Below are positions 1-8,082 of a stretch of 64,000 nucleotides of DNA, in pieces. The stretch is taken from contig CBFCYE010000006.1 of assembly GCA_965602225.1 (NCBI GenBank), forward strand, positions 1 to 64,000, read 5' to 3'. A program made the position numbers and the translations under genes. This stretch comes from Tenderia sp965602225. GTDB lineage: Bacteria; Pseudomonadota; Gammaproteobacteria; Tenderiales; Tenderiaceae. A model generated the notes under the pieces. That model was not told the origin of the DNA and ran no database searches. It saw only the letters and a list, made by a program, of their open reading frames with translations. Each line of letters begins with the position of its first letter. Position 1 is the first letter of the stretch.

Positions 1-467
1 TGCGCCTGACTTAGCAGCTCTTCCATTGCAGAACTTCGGGTAATGATATCGCTGCGCCAGTCGCCATCTTCACCCTGTTCTGCCATGTCTGCAGATTTAC
101 CGCTCAAGGCGGTTGCCTGCCCGACCAACTCAAGCAGCTGTTTGCTATCAAATGGTTTGGTCAGAAAACCAAACACCCCCTGGCTGGTAGCCGATACCGC
201 ATCAGGTATGGTGCCATGGGCAGTAAGCATAATTACAGGCAGGCAAGGATTGCGTTCATGAATGACCGAAAACAGCTCCATGCCGTTCATCCCCCCCATA
301 CATAAATCTGTAATCACCGCTTGTGAACGTGAAATCGGTAACTGTGCCAAGGCCTCCTCAGCGCTGGCAACACAATCCACCTGATAACCCGCTGACTCAA
401 GCCGCATCGACAGCAGCCGCCGCAGGCCTGGATCATCATCAACTACCATTACCCTGGCTGTGCTCAT
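1..467 (-). CDS. glrR: Sigma-54-type response regulator GlrR, N-terminal part (cut by window edge)
   Basis: Only the first about 155 residues are inside the window, starting at an ATG at 467. They form a receiver domain with the acidic pocket VDDDPG, the phospho-acceptor Asp in VITDLCMGGMNGMEL, and the conserved Lys in FLTKPFD. After it comes the linker WRSDIITRSSAMEELL, which in GlrR leads into the AAA+ sigma-54 activation domain. Family knowledge: GlrR is phosphorylated by GlrK and activates sigma-54 promoters for envelope-stress small RNAs. The gene order glrK, QseG-like lipoprotein, glrR directly upstream on the same strand supports the name. The AAA+ and DNA-binding domains lie outside the window and cannot be checked. 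Confidence 0.88.
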   Translation of the reverse strand, partial: MSTARVMVVDDDPGLRRLLSMRLESAGYQVDCVASAEEALAQLPISRSQAVITDLCMGGMNGMELFSVIHERNPCLPVIMLTAHGTIPDAVSATSQGVFGFLTKPFDSKQLLELVGQATALSGKSADMAEQGEDGDWRSDIITRSSAMEELLSQA

Positions 468-490
468 TTCATATTCCCCTTAGGCATTTG

Positions 491-964
491 TCATTCACGC
501 AAATGCAGACTTTCCTCAATCGAGGTTAAGTCATCCAATTTCTGTTGCAACTCATTTAGCCGCTGCTGTTGGTTCTGCAGAGCTGAACTTTTTTCTGCCA
601 TCGTCGCCTTAGCCTCAAGCAAATCAAGCGCCAATGTCACTAAAGCCACAACCGAGTTATTCCGGCTTGCTTGCAGCGTTTCGTTAAATAGCTTGAGGGC
701 GCGGTCTGAATCGCATTTACGACACTGACCAAAACCAAGTGCGACTGCCAGACGCAAGCGATTGATTGTACTGGGCACTTGAACATAGGCCTGTTCAAGC
801 ACAGGCAGTTCATTATCAAACTGTTCTGGCGACCATTGTTGCACGCTGCGATATTGCTCAAGCACACGCTGCTCCAGCGGCTGCCAGTGCCAGCTGGCAC
901 AGCCCGCCCCCATAGACACAATCACAGCCAGGCCTAACCGCGTTAACCAATGCCGGACGATCAT
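491..964 (-). CDS. qseG: QseG/YfhG-like outer-membrane lipoprotein
   Basis: A 157-residue protein with an N-terminal signal peptide ending in the lipobox-like GAGC near residue 22, so it is probably a lipoprotein. The middle is mostly helical. The C-terminal third is rich in Gln and Leu (SSALQNQQQRLNELQQKLD) and looks like a coiled coil. Its ATG overlaps the glrK stop codon (ATGA), so translation is coupled. In enterobacteria the gene between glrK and glrR encodes QseG, an outer-membrane lipoprotein that contacts the sensor kinase. The name rests mainly on position and lipoprotein character, because this family is weakly conserved in sequence. Confidence 0.7.
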   Translation of the reverse strand: MIVRHWLTRLGLAVIVSMGAGCASWHWQPLEQRVLEQYRSVQQWSPEQFDNELPVLEQAYVQVPSTINRLRLAVALGFGQCRKCDSDRALKLFNETLQASRNNSVVALVTLALDLLEAKATMAEKSSALQNQQQRLNELQQKLDDLTSIEESLHLRE

Positions 965-2400
965 TTTGATACTAGCTCCTGTTGCAGTGGCAGTTGAATG
1001 CGCATATGCGCACCCACCAAGTCATCATCAATCACTTCAATCATGCCACCGTGGGCATGCAGATATTCCCACACAATAGACAACCCCAAACCGGTACCGT
1101 TGACATGACTAGTATAGGCGGCCGCCCCCTGATAAAAGGCTTCAAATATTTTTTCCTGCTGCTCTAGTGCAATGCCTGGCCCCTGATCCTGAACATCAAG
1201 CACGGCGTAACCGGCGTCACTGCTGAGGCTGATTTTGATGCGGCCCTGATTGGGGGAAAACTTCACCGCATTGGACAATAAATTATCGATGATGATGCGC
1301 AGTTTTTCCCTATCAGCGACCACCGACACTTCAGCCAGATCCACCTCAAACCACAGTCGCCTGGCCATCAGTGACAGTTTGTATTCGGCAACAACCTCAT
1401 TCACCAACTCATCCAGTCGCAACGGCTGAAGATCCAAAACTGCATTACGCGTGGCTGTATTATAGGTCAATAAATCTTCAATCAATTTTTGCAGCTGTAG
1501 ACTGTTTTGGCGCAACAGATCAACCACCTCTCGTTGCTGCGACGTTAGCTCACCGGGAATCTCTTCAGACAGCAACTCTGAACCTTCACGAATGGTGGTC
1601 AACGGCGTCTTCAGTTCGTGGGAGATATGCTGCAGGAAACGTTTTTTATCCGCCTCCACCTCCATCAAGCGACAGCGCATCCAGTCAAGCCGCTCACCCA
1701 ACTGTTCAAGGTCACGCGGCCCCTCCAGGCTCAAGGCAGCAGAAAAGTCCCCCGCTCCAAGGCGACGAATCCCGTCATCCAGACGCCGCAGTGGTCGATT
1801 GATCAAGGTGATCAAAAAGGCAACCAGCAACAACATAGCAGGCACCAGCGCCGCGATCAGCCAAAACAGGTTGCGCTGCGTTTGCTGCGCCCCAGCCTGG
1901 CTGTTCGCCACCTCATCATCGATCAAGCGCTGGCTTTGTAACAAAATCTGCTGTGCCTGGCCGTCGAGCAAGGCCAATGCGGCGGATACATTGATGCTGC
2001 GCAGTTTGTTTTTTTCGCCATGAACCTGGGCATAAAAACCAGCTTCATCGACAGTCAGTTGATCCAGTAATTGACGCAACGAGCCCGGCAACGGCAACTC
2101 AGCAAGTGAAGCCAAACTCTCTACAAACTTGCTGCGATTAGCCTCATAAACCTGCAATAAGACCTTGTCAGCCAAGACCTGATACTGACGCAGATTACGT
2201 TCCATGAAGGTGATCTGTTCAACCAGCATCCTGCCCGTCTCATTCGCTTTAACTGCGTGAGAGATCAGCAATTGACTCTGGGCCGCCAGTTTATCCACCG
2301 AATTAGCCGCATACAGCAGCGCCGCAATCAGTGGCAGCAACACTAAGGCAAAGCTGATCAGAATCAGCTGAAAAATAGATTTTGGACGAAATAGTTTCAC
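961..2400 (-). CDS. glrK: Sensor histidine kinase GlrK (QseE-like)
   Basis: 479 residues, with a GTG start behind an AGGG ribosome site. Order of parts: a membrane segment at about 10-30, a periplasmic helical region up to about 175, a second membrane segment at about 180-200, a HAMP linker (RPLRRLDDGIRRLGAGDF), the H-box FLQHISHELKTPL with the phospho-acceptor His, an N-box (IIDNLLSNAVKFSPN), and the ATP lid motifs DQGPGI and GTGLGLSI. This is a complete membrane-bound histidine kinase. It is the first gene of the operon with the lipoprotein and glrR, and probably phosphorylates GlrR. A terminator separates it from cysS upstream. Confidence 0.88.
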   Translation of the reverse strand: MKLFRPKSIFQLILISFALVLLPLIAALLYAANSVDKLAAQSQLLISHAVKANETGRMLVEQITFMERNLRQYQVLADKVLLQVYEANRSKFVESLASLAELPLPGSLRQLLDQLTVDEAGFYAQVHGEKNKLRSINVSAALALLDGQAQQILLQSQRLIDDEVANSQAGAQQTQRNLFWLIAALVPAMLLLVAFLITLINRPLRRLDDGIRRLGAGDFSAALSLEGPRDLEQLGERLDWMRCRLMEVEADKKRFLQHISHELKTPLTTIREGSELLSEEIPGELTSQQREVVDLLRQNSLQLQKLIEDLLTYNTATRNAVLDLQPLRLDELVNEVVAEYKLSLMARRLWFEVDLAEVSVVADREKLRIIIDNLLSNAVKFSPNQGRIKISLSSDAGYAVLDVQDQGPGIALEQQEKIFEAFYQGAAAYTSHVNGTGLGLSIVWEYLHAHGGMIEVIDDDLVGAHMRIQLPLQQELVSK

Positions 2401-2467
2401 GCTAGCCCTGGGGTGCTCTCAATCATTTTAACGCCCCTCATTGTCAAGCTTAGTGCCATCGCCTCAA

Positions 2468-2496
2468 ATAAAAAAGCCACCCAAAGGCGGCTTTCT
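2468..2496 (-). terminator. Rho-independent terminator after cysS
   Basis: Read on the minus strand, the stem GCCGCC / GGTGGC closes a 4-base loop with one G-U pair and is followed at once by a run of six T. It lies about 25 bases after the cysS stop codon and before glrK, so it should end cysS transcription. Confidence 0.8.
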
Positions 2497-2518
2497 AACC
2501 AGTTCAAACAACCAGACC

Positions 2519-3907
2519 TTAGCCACGCCGCCAGGTGGTGCCAGCGGCACTATCTTCAAGCACAACACCCTGAGCCTGTAGTTCATCACGAATACGATCC
2601 GACTCGCCCCAGTTTTTTTCTTGTTTGGCTGTGCTGCGCTGCTCAATCAAGACATCAATTGCCGCATCACTCAAACCATCCTCCGCACTGGAACCACCTT
2701 TCATGAAGGCATCCGCATCGTCCTGCAACAGCCCAAGCACGGCACCAAGGTATTTTAGCTGGCCTGCCAATTGAGCAGCTTGTTGACCGTTCTTCTCTGC
2801 CTTGGCGATATTCAGGGCATTGGCAATATCAAACAGCACCGCCATCGCCTCAACCGTGTTGAAATCATCATCCATGACCTTTCTAAAACGTTGTTCGTAG
2901 TCACCGCCATTATTTACCTCGGCAGCCTCAACACCACGCAAGGCAGTATAAAAACGCTCCATGGCCGCCTTGGCGCTATCCAGATTTTGGTTTGAATAGT
3001 TCAATGGGCTGCGATAGTGACTGGCGAGAATAAAATAGCGCATCACTTCAGGCGCGTACTCTTTCAGCACTTCGCGCAGGGTGAAAAAGTTGCCCAACGA
3101 CTTGGACATCTTTTCTTCTTTGATCTGAACAAAGCCGTTGTGGATCCAGTAATTAACAAACTTACAGCCGGTCGCACCTTCGCTTTGCGCAATCTCGTTT
3201 TCATGATGGGGAAACTGCAGGTCCAGACCACCACCATGAATATCAAAGTGATCACCGAGACAATCAGTCGACATAGCCGAACATTCAATGTGCCAGCCCG
3301 GACGACCTAAACCCCAAGGTGATTGCCAGCTTGGTTCCTCCGGCTTGGCCGCCTTCCACAGCACAAAGTCCATCGGGTCATCTTTGACCACATCGACGGC
3401 GACGCGCTCGCCAGCGCGCAGATCTTCCAGTTTTTTGCCCGACAGCTTGCCGTAACCTTCAAAGTTACTGACATCGTAATAGACATCACCATTGTCAGCC
3501 GGATAGGCATAACCGTTATCGATCAGGGTCTGGATCATTTTCAGAATCTGATCCATTGAGGTGGTCGCCCGAGGCTCTTGATCTGGCGGCAACACCCCAA
3601 GCGCGGCGGAATCTTCGTGCATGGCCTCAATAAAACGCCCCGTCAGCGAATCAATCGTCTCACCATTTTCATTGGCACGTTTGATGATTTTGTCATCAAT
3701 ATCAGTGATGTTGCGCACATAGGTGACCTCATAATCACTGTAACGCAGATAACGGGCAATCATATCGAACACCACCAACACCCGGGCATGGCCAACATGG
3801 CAGTAGTCATACACAGTCATGCCGCAGACATACATCCCAGCCTTACCTGGCACGATAGGTTTAAAGGTTTCTTTCTGTTTGGTTAAGTTGTTGAATATTT
3901 GTAACAT
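2519..3907 (-). CDS. cysS: Cysteinyl-tRNA synthetase
   Basis: 462 residues, the usual length for bacterial CysRS, a cytoplasmic class I synthetase that charges tRNA-Cys. The HIGH-type signature is seen as CHVGHAR near residue 36 and the KMSKS loop as KMSKSLGNFF near 267. Zinc ligands are in VCGMTVYD, GWHIECSAMS and HHENEIAQSE. The start MLQIFNN matches the family start. It is divergent from the cyclophilin-lpxH pair; cysS, cyclophilin and lpxH also sit together in enterobacteria. Confidence 0.97.
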   Translation of the reverse strand: MLQIFNNLTKQKETFKPIVPGKAGMYVCGMTVYDYCHVGHARVLVVFDMIARYLRYSDYEVTYVRNITDIDDKIIKRANENGETIDSLTGRFIEAMHEDSAALGVLPPDQEPRATTSMDQILKMIQTLIDNGYAYPADNGDVYYDVSNFEGYGKLSGKKLEDLRAGERVAVDVVKDDPMDFVLWKAAKPEEPSWQSPWGLGRPGWHIECSAMSTDCLGDHFDIHGGGLDLQFPHHENEIAQSEGATGCKFVNYWIHNGFVQIKEEKMSKSLGNFFTLREVLKEYAPEVMRYFILASHYRSPLNYSNQNLDSAKAAMERFYTALRGVEAAEVNNGGDYEQRFRKVMDDDFNTVEAMAVLFDIANALNIAKAEKNGQQAAQLAGQLKYLGAVLGLLQDDADAFMKGGSSAEDGLSDAAIDVLIEQRSTAKQEKNWGESDRIRDELQAQGVVLEDSAAGTTWRRG

Positions 3908-4139
3908 ATCGATCCAATCGCTGTTCTAAGTCCGTGCCCACCAACCGATTCGGGCAGTGGCGCAGCAAGCCGCCATTCTAACGAAACTGCTACCCCCTTG
4001 TCTGGTGTAAAGCCTTAAAAAATAGAAAAGCGCTGTTTTATCAATTTCGATTCGAACCATAAACAACCAGACACTTTTTTCAGGGCGACTAAGCCTATAT
4101 CATTGAGCCCTTGTTTTTAACCAACCCGGGATCAAACCA

Positions 4140-4718
4140 ATGAAAAAACTGACTATCGCCTGCTTGATGCTGATCACTGGCATCATCTCCTCAGTGGCCA
4201 TGGCCGCCAACCCCCAGGTCAAACTTGAAACCAGCCACGGTGATATCGTGTTATTGCTTGATGCCCAGGCGGCGCCAGAATCAGTTGCCAACTTTATCCT
4301 CTATGTTGAAGACGGTTTTTACAACGGCACCGTATTTCATCGCGTCATCAAGGACTTCATGATCCAGGGCGGTGGCTTTGAACAGGGCATGAAGAAAAAA
4401 GAGAGCCGCGCACCAATCAAAAATGAAGCCAACAATGGCCTGAAAAACCTGCGCGGCAGCATCGCCATGGCCCGCACCGGCGACCCACATTCGGCCACGG
4501 CACAGTTTTTCATCAACACTGTCGACAATAGCTTCCTCGATCACACTGGCCAAAACACACGTGGCTGGGGTTATGCCGTATTCGGCAAGGTCATCTCAGG
4601 CATGGAAACAGTCGACCGCATTCGTAACCTGAAAACCGGCAAAACAGGCATGTACCGCGATGTACCGGTTCAGCCTGTCATCATCAACAAAGCCAGCCTG
4701 ATCAAAGCAAGCGAATAG
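4140..4718 (+). CDS. Periplasmic cyclophilin-type peptidyl-prolyl isomerase
   Basis: 192 residues, beginning with a signal peptide (MKKLTIACLMLITG to about AMA at 22), so the mature protein is likely periplasmic like PpiA. The cyclophilin fold is shown by NFILYVEDGFYNGTVFHRVI, the catalytic-Arg region FHRVIKDFMIQGGG, and ATAQFFINTVDNSFLDH. It speeds cis-trans isomerisation of Xaa-Pro bonds. The gene lies 2 bases before lpxH and is probably co-transcribed with it. By position it corresponds to enterobacterial ppiB, but ppiB encodes a cytoplasmic protein, whereas this copy carries a signal peptide. Confidence 0.93.
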   Translation: MKKLTIACLMLITGIISSVAMAANPQVKLETSHGDIVLLLDAQAAPESVANFILYVEDGFYNGTVFHRVIKDFMIQGGGFEQGMKKKESRAPIKNEANNGLKNLRGSIAMARTGDPHSATAQFFINTVDNSFLDHTGQNTRGWGYAVFGKVISGMETVDRIRNLKTGKTGMYRDVPVQPVIINKASLIKASE

Positions 4719-4720
4719 AC

Positions 4721-5440
4721 TTGAGCACGCTGTTTATTGCTGACATCCACCTGGGCAACGAACACCCGGAAATCAGCCAACGTTTTGTCGAATTCCTGCA
4801 GCAACAGGCCGTTGCTGCAGAGGCTATTTATATCCTTGGTGATCTGTTTGAGGTGTGGATTGGCGATGATGCGCTGCAGCCTGAGCACCAGCCAGCTATC
4901 GATGCATTAAAGGCACTCACGGACTCCGGCACGCCCGTCTATGTCATGCACGGCAACCGTGACTTTCTCTTGGCTCAGGGATTTGAACAGATGACTGGCT
5001 GCCAGCTGATTAACGATCCATTGCTAATCGATCTGTATGGCAGCCCTACCCTGCTAATGCACGGCGACAGTCTCTGCACTGATGACAGTGAATACATGCA
5101 GATGCGCGACCAACTGCGCAGTCCAGCATGGCAACAACAGTTTCTCGGCGCCAATGTTAAACAACGGTTGCAGGTTGCGCGCCAGTATCGTGATGAAAGT
5201 CGCAGCCGTAGCCAGAACAAGGCTCTAGAGATCATGGATGTGAATACCAACGCCGTGATCGCCACCATGCGCGAACATGGTGTGGCGCAACTGATTCACG
5301 GTCACACCCATAGACCGGCCGTGCATGAGCTGGAGATTGATGGTCAGGCAGCGCAGCGTATCGTGTTGGGAGACTGGTACTCACAGAACAGCAGTCTGCA
5401 CTGTGATGAAACCGGCTGCCAACTCAGCAACCTCGACTAA
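4721..5440 (+). CDS. lpxH: UDP-2,3-diacylglucosamine hydrolase
   Basis: 239 residues. LpxH makes lipid X from UDP-2,3-diacylglucosamine in lipid A synthesis at the inner membrane surface. The metallophosphoesterase motifs are all visible: DIHLG (residues 7-11), GDLFE, GNRD, MHGDS and HGHTHRP. The start is TTG, 2 bases after the cyclophilin stop, with no strong ribosome site, so translational coupling is likely. The 3' end meets the convergent hemH gene with no gap. Confidence 0.95.
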   Translation: MSTLFIADIHLGNEHPEISQRFVEFLQQQAVAAEAIYILGDLFEVWIGDDALQPEHQPAIDALKALTDSGTPVYVMHGNRDFLLAQGFEQMTGCQLINDPLLIDLYGSPTLLMHGDSLCTDDSEYMQMRDQLRSPAWQQQFLGANVKQRLQVARQYRDESRSRSQNKALEIMDVNTNAVIATMREHGVAQLIHGHTHRPAVHELEIDGQAAQRIVLGDWYSQNSSLHCDETGCQLSNLD

Positions 5441-6553
5441 TTAACGCTTAGCACCCATTGCCTTAGCTCTAGCCAGCGTCGCCTCGGCACCACGGTTGGC
5501 GTGCGAGACATTCCAGTCGGCATCCAGCTCTGGCCAACCCTGCATGTGACGCATGGCCAGTTTGGCCAAGGCGTCAATATGATCCGGCCGATCATTGAGG
5601 GCTGGAATATAATTGAACGACTCACCACCGGCCTCGAGAAAAATACCCCGGTTCTCAACTGCAATCTCCTCCAGCGTTTCAAGGCAATCAGCAGAAAAGG
5701 CCGGACAGACAATCGCCACATTTTTCACCCCATCTTTGGGTAGCTGCTCCAGCGTCTTATCGGTATAGGGTTTAAGCCACTCTTGTTTACCGAAACGTGA
5801 CTGAAAGGTCACCATCCATTGCCCATCACTCAGGCCTAGGCGTTCAGCCGTCAGCCGTGCGGTCTTCTGGCACTCACAGAAATAGGGATCACCCTGGCTC
5901 AAATTACGCTTAGGCATACCATGAAAAGAAAAAATCAGTTTTTGCGGCAGGCCTTCAGCCTTGAAGTTTTCATCGATGCTATTAGCCAGCGCCTGAATGA
6001 AAGCAGAGTCATCGTGATAATGATTGACGTAGCGCATCTCCGGCAGCAGGCGCCAGCCCTTTAGCTCATCCGCCACCGCATCAAAAACTGTGGCGGTAGT
6101 GGTGGCCGAATATTGCGGATATAGGGGTAATACCAGGATACGGCGAGCACTTGCCTGTTGCAGCTTTTTCAGGCCACTGGCAATTGAGGGATTGCCATAA
6201 CGCATCGCCATTTCAACCTTTATCGGCCCGGGGATATGTTCTTCCAAGGCCTTTTGCAGCGCGTCGGTCTGGCGTTTGGTGATTGCCGTCAGCGGCGAGC
6301 CTTCATCGGTCCAGACAGTCTGATAGGCATGGGCCGATTTCTTGGGGCGGGTACGCAGAATAATGCCGTGCAGAATCAACCACCACAGCGGCCGCGGCAT
6401 CTCAATCACACGAGGGTCCCACAGAAACTCAGCCAGATAGCGACGCACCGCCGCTGGCGTGGGCGCATCCGGCGAGCCTAGATTGCACACCAGGACACCA
6501 GTGCAGGGCATCTGTTTATGCTGGTAATCTTTTATTGCGTGAAAGCCACTCAT
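5441..6553 (-). CDS. hemH: Ferrochelatase
   Basis: About 370 residues; inserts Fe2+ into protoporphyrin IX in the last step of haem synthesis. Seen: GVLVCNLGSPDAPTPAAVRRYL at the N-terminus, the metal-site His in FSFHGMPKRN, the Cys-rich PYFCECQKTA, and the acidic metal path in DCLETLEEIAVE. Two in-frame ATGs exist, at 6565 and 6553. I prefer 6553 because GGGG lies 6 bases before it. The gene is convergent with lpxH and has no obvious partner gene here. Confidence 0.95.
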   Translation of the reverse strand: MSGFHAIKDYQHKQMPCTGVLVCNLGSPDAPTPAAVRRYLAEFLWDPRVIEMPRPLWWLILHGIILRTRPKKSAHAYQTVWTDEGSPLTAITKRQTDALQKALEEHIPGPIKVEMAMRYGNPSIASGLKKLQQASARRILVLPLYPQYSATTTATVFDAVADELKGWRLLPEMRYVNHYHDDSAFIQALANSIDENFKAEGLPQKLIFSFHGMPKRNLSQGDPYFCECQKTARLTAERLGLSDGQWMVTFQSRFGKQEWLKPYTDKTLEQLPKDGVKNVAIVCPAFSADCLETLEEIAVENRGIFLEAGGESFNYIPALNDRPDHIDALAKLAMRHMQGWPELDADWNVSHANRGAEATLARAKAMGAKR

Positions 6554-6630
6554 CACTAACCCCATAACTTTAAAGGCGTTTTATCGTAAATGCGGACAGT
6601 ATACCGGACTCACTTCGGCCATGTATAAAC

Positions 6631-6658
6631 AAAAAAGCCAACACCGGAGGGCGTTGGC
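6631..6658 (-). terminator. Terminator between the HTH-receiver gene and hemH
   Basis: On the minus strand, stem GCCAAC / GTTGGC with extra inner G-C pairs is followed by TTTTTTG. It lies downstream of the HTH-receiver gene and of the chemoreceptor remnant, and upstream of hemH on the same strand. Confidence 0.75.
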
Positions 6659-6687
6659 CTTGTCATTCATCAAAGACTAAATACTGT

Positions 6688-6774
6688 TTATTTGAATTGA
6701 TTGACCGTGGCAGAAAGCGCTGTGGATGTATCGATCAACTGATGACTCGCCTGCAGATTAGCCGCAAAACCGTC
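6688..6774 (-). pseudogene. Remnant of a methyl-accepting chemotaxis protein 3' end
   Basis: Read on the minus strand, 28 codons directly after an in-frame TGA and ending at TAA spell NLQASHQLIDTSTALSAT followed by VNQFK. This has the heptad pattern and the V-x-x-F-K ending of chemoreceptor C-termini, such as those of the three receptors in this window (VSRFKL, VARFKL). No start codon or rest of a receptor is present. It begins right after the HTH-receiver stop codon. Most likely a decayed receptor gene left by a deletion; the match is short, so this is an inference. Confidence 0.5.
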
Positions 6775-6778
6775 TCAA

Positions 6779-7399
6779 CTACAGAGCGTGCTGACCAATC
6801 CCACTACTAGCGGTGAATTTAGTCTCAGCCGTTATACCGAGCGCCATCGCATCAAATAAAACAGCCTTATCAAACGGCTTGGCTAGACATGCTTCGGCAC
6901 CGGCTTTAAGAATTTTTAGCTCGTTTTCCGGGGTGTAATAACCAGTCATGGCAATAATTCGAATGTGTTTGGTGGCATCATCATCTTTCAATTGCTGACA
7001 GACTGAAAAACCATCCATGCCCGGCATTTTCAAATCCAGCAGCACAATAGCCGGATTAAACTGCAACACCTTACGACCGGCATCAAAACCGTCGTGGGCC
7101 GTTTCTGTTTTTATCTCTAGGGACTGACTGGCAAGAAGATCAGCCAGATAGCGGGCAAAGGAACGATTGTCGTCAACGACCAGAACGCGTGTCGACCCAT
7201 CAGATGACAACTCCATGCCACGTTGACGAGCAAACTCTTCCACATCTTGACGTAAAAATCGGCGGTGACCGCCTGCGGTGGTAGTGGCCTTGATCCAGTT
7301 TTTCTGGGCCCACTGTCTAATAGTAACGGGAGAGACCCTGAGCAGCTCAGCCACCTCGTTGGGGGTCATGTAGGCACGAATATGACTGTTCCGATTCAA
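6779..7399 (-). CDS. MerR/excisionase-type HTH protein with C-terminal receiver domain
   Basis: 206 residues from the chosen TTG at 7399, which has GGGAG 6 bases upstream; an earlier TTG at 7417 lacks such a site. Residues about 10-65 form a winged helix of the excisionase/MerR kind (TPNEVAELLRVSPVTIRQW, then GGHRRFLRQDVEEFA). Residues about 75-190 form a receiver domain with VLVVDDN, phospho-acceptor Asp in VLLDLKMPGMDG, and Lys in CLAKPFD. The DNA-binding domain precedes the receiver, the reverse of OmpR- or NarL-type regulators. No kinase gene is adjacent. Its target is unknown. A cluster of inverted repeats directly upstream could be its own operator. Confidence 0.85.
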   Translation of the reverse strand: MNRNSHIRAYMTPNEVAELLRVSPVTIRQWAQKNWIKATTTAGGHRRFLRQDVEEFARQRGMELSSDGSTRVLVVDDNRSFARYLADLLASQSLEIKTETAHDGFDAGRKVLQFNPAIVLLDLKMPGMDGFSVCQQLKDDDATKHIRIIAMTGYYTPENELKILKAGAEACLAKPFDKAVLFDAMALGITAETKFTASSGIGQHAL

Positions 7400-7429
7400 A
7401 GTACTCTCCCGTAGCAATAATAGTAGTAC

Positions 7430-7462
7430 ATCGATTCAATCGTTTCAAGCGTTTTAATCGAT
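7430..7462. promoter_or_regulatory. Inverted repeats upstream of the HTH-receiver gene, possible operator
   Basis: ATCGATT at 7430-7436 and its complement AATCGAT at 7456-7462 flank GATTCAATC and GTTTCAAGCG, about 30-65 bases before the start codon. The symmetry and position suit a repressor or activator site, perhaps autoregulatory. No functional evidence beyond symmetry. Confidence 0.35.
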
Positions 7463-7625
7463 TTTTTTATCTAAACACACACAAAAAACATTTGAATATT
7501 GTAGTTAACTCTAAAGACACCAAGTCAATATAACCGAATCAAATAAGAAGGGGTGTATAAACGAACAAATGGGAGAAAATGGAGGCAATTCGACAAGAAT
7601 CACCACCAGAAAAAACAAAAACAAT

Positions 7626-8030
7626 TTAATCTTGGCGACGGGTAAAGCGAATTATTTTGCGACGAGAACGCTTATCTGGACGTTTGACCGGTCCACCAGT
7701 GGCATTCGCCAACAGGCGGCGCTGCTCACCTTGAGCCTCGCGCTTGGACTGGCTAGCTTCTGTTTCTTTATATAGGGTCTGAGCCACTTGGGCGGGGCCA
7801 CGACGATCGGAGAGAATAAGAACGTGAATAATAAACTCAGCAGTGCCCTTCTGGATGCGCAGTTCATCTTCCGGTTTTAGGCAGCGTGATGGTTTGACCC
7901 GAGCACCATTGAGGTGGACATGACCGCCATTAATGGCGTCCGCGGCCAGACCGCGGGTCTTGAAAAAGCGGGCCGCCCACAACCACTTGTCGAGGCGAAC
8001 CTTATCGGATTCAGAGTCTTGTTTAGACAT
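7626..8030 (-). CDS. hslR: Heat shock protein 15 (S4 RNA-binding)
   Basis: 134 residues. The S4 domain is seen at the N-terminus: VRLDKWLWAARFFKTRGLA, then INGGHVHLNGARVKPS. The C-terminal part is very basic (KRPDKRSRRKIIRFTRRQD), as in Hsp15. Family role: binds stalled 50S subunits carrying a nascent chain after heat shock and helps recycle them. It follows htpG on the same strand, separated by a strong hairpin, so heat-shock co-regulation by read-through is possible. Confidence 0.9.
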   Translation of the reverse strand: MSKQDSESDKVRLDKWLWAARFFKTRGLAADAINGGHVHLNGARVKPSRCLKPEDELRIQKGTAEFIIHVLILSDRRGPAQVAQTLYKETEASQSKREAQGEQRRLLANATGGPVKRPDKRSRRKIIRFTRRQD

Positions 8031-8039
8031 TAGATATAG

Positions 8040-8077
8040 AAAGGGCCGGCCACCTATTTTCCAGGGGCCGGCCCTTT
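8040..8077 (-). terminator. Strong hairpin between htpG and hslR
   Basis: Twelve-base perfect inverted repeat, AAAGGGCCGGCC at 8040-8051 and its complement at 8066-8077, with a 14-base loop. It is 5 bases after htpG's stop codon and 9 bases before hslR. The arms end in TTT in both directions, so it could attenuate rather than fully stop transcription into hslR. Confidence 0.7.
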
Positions 8078-8082
8078 ACAAC

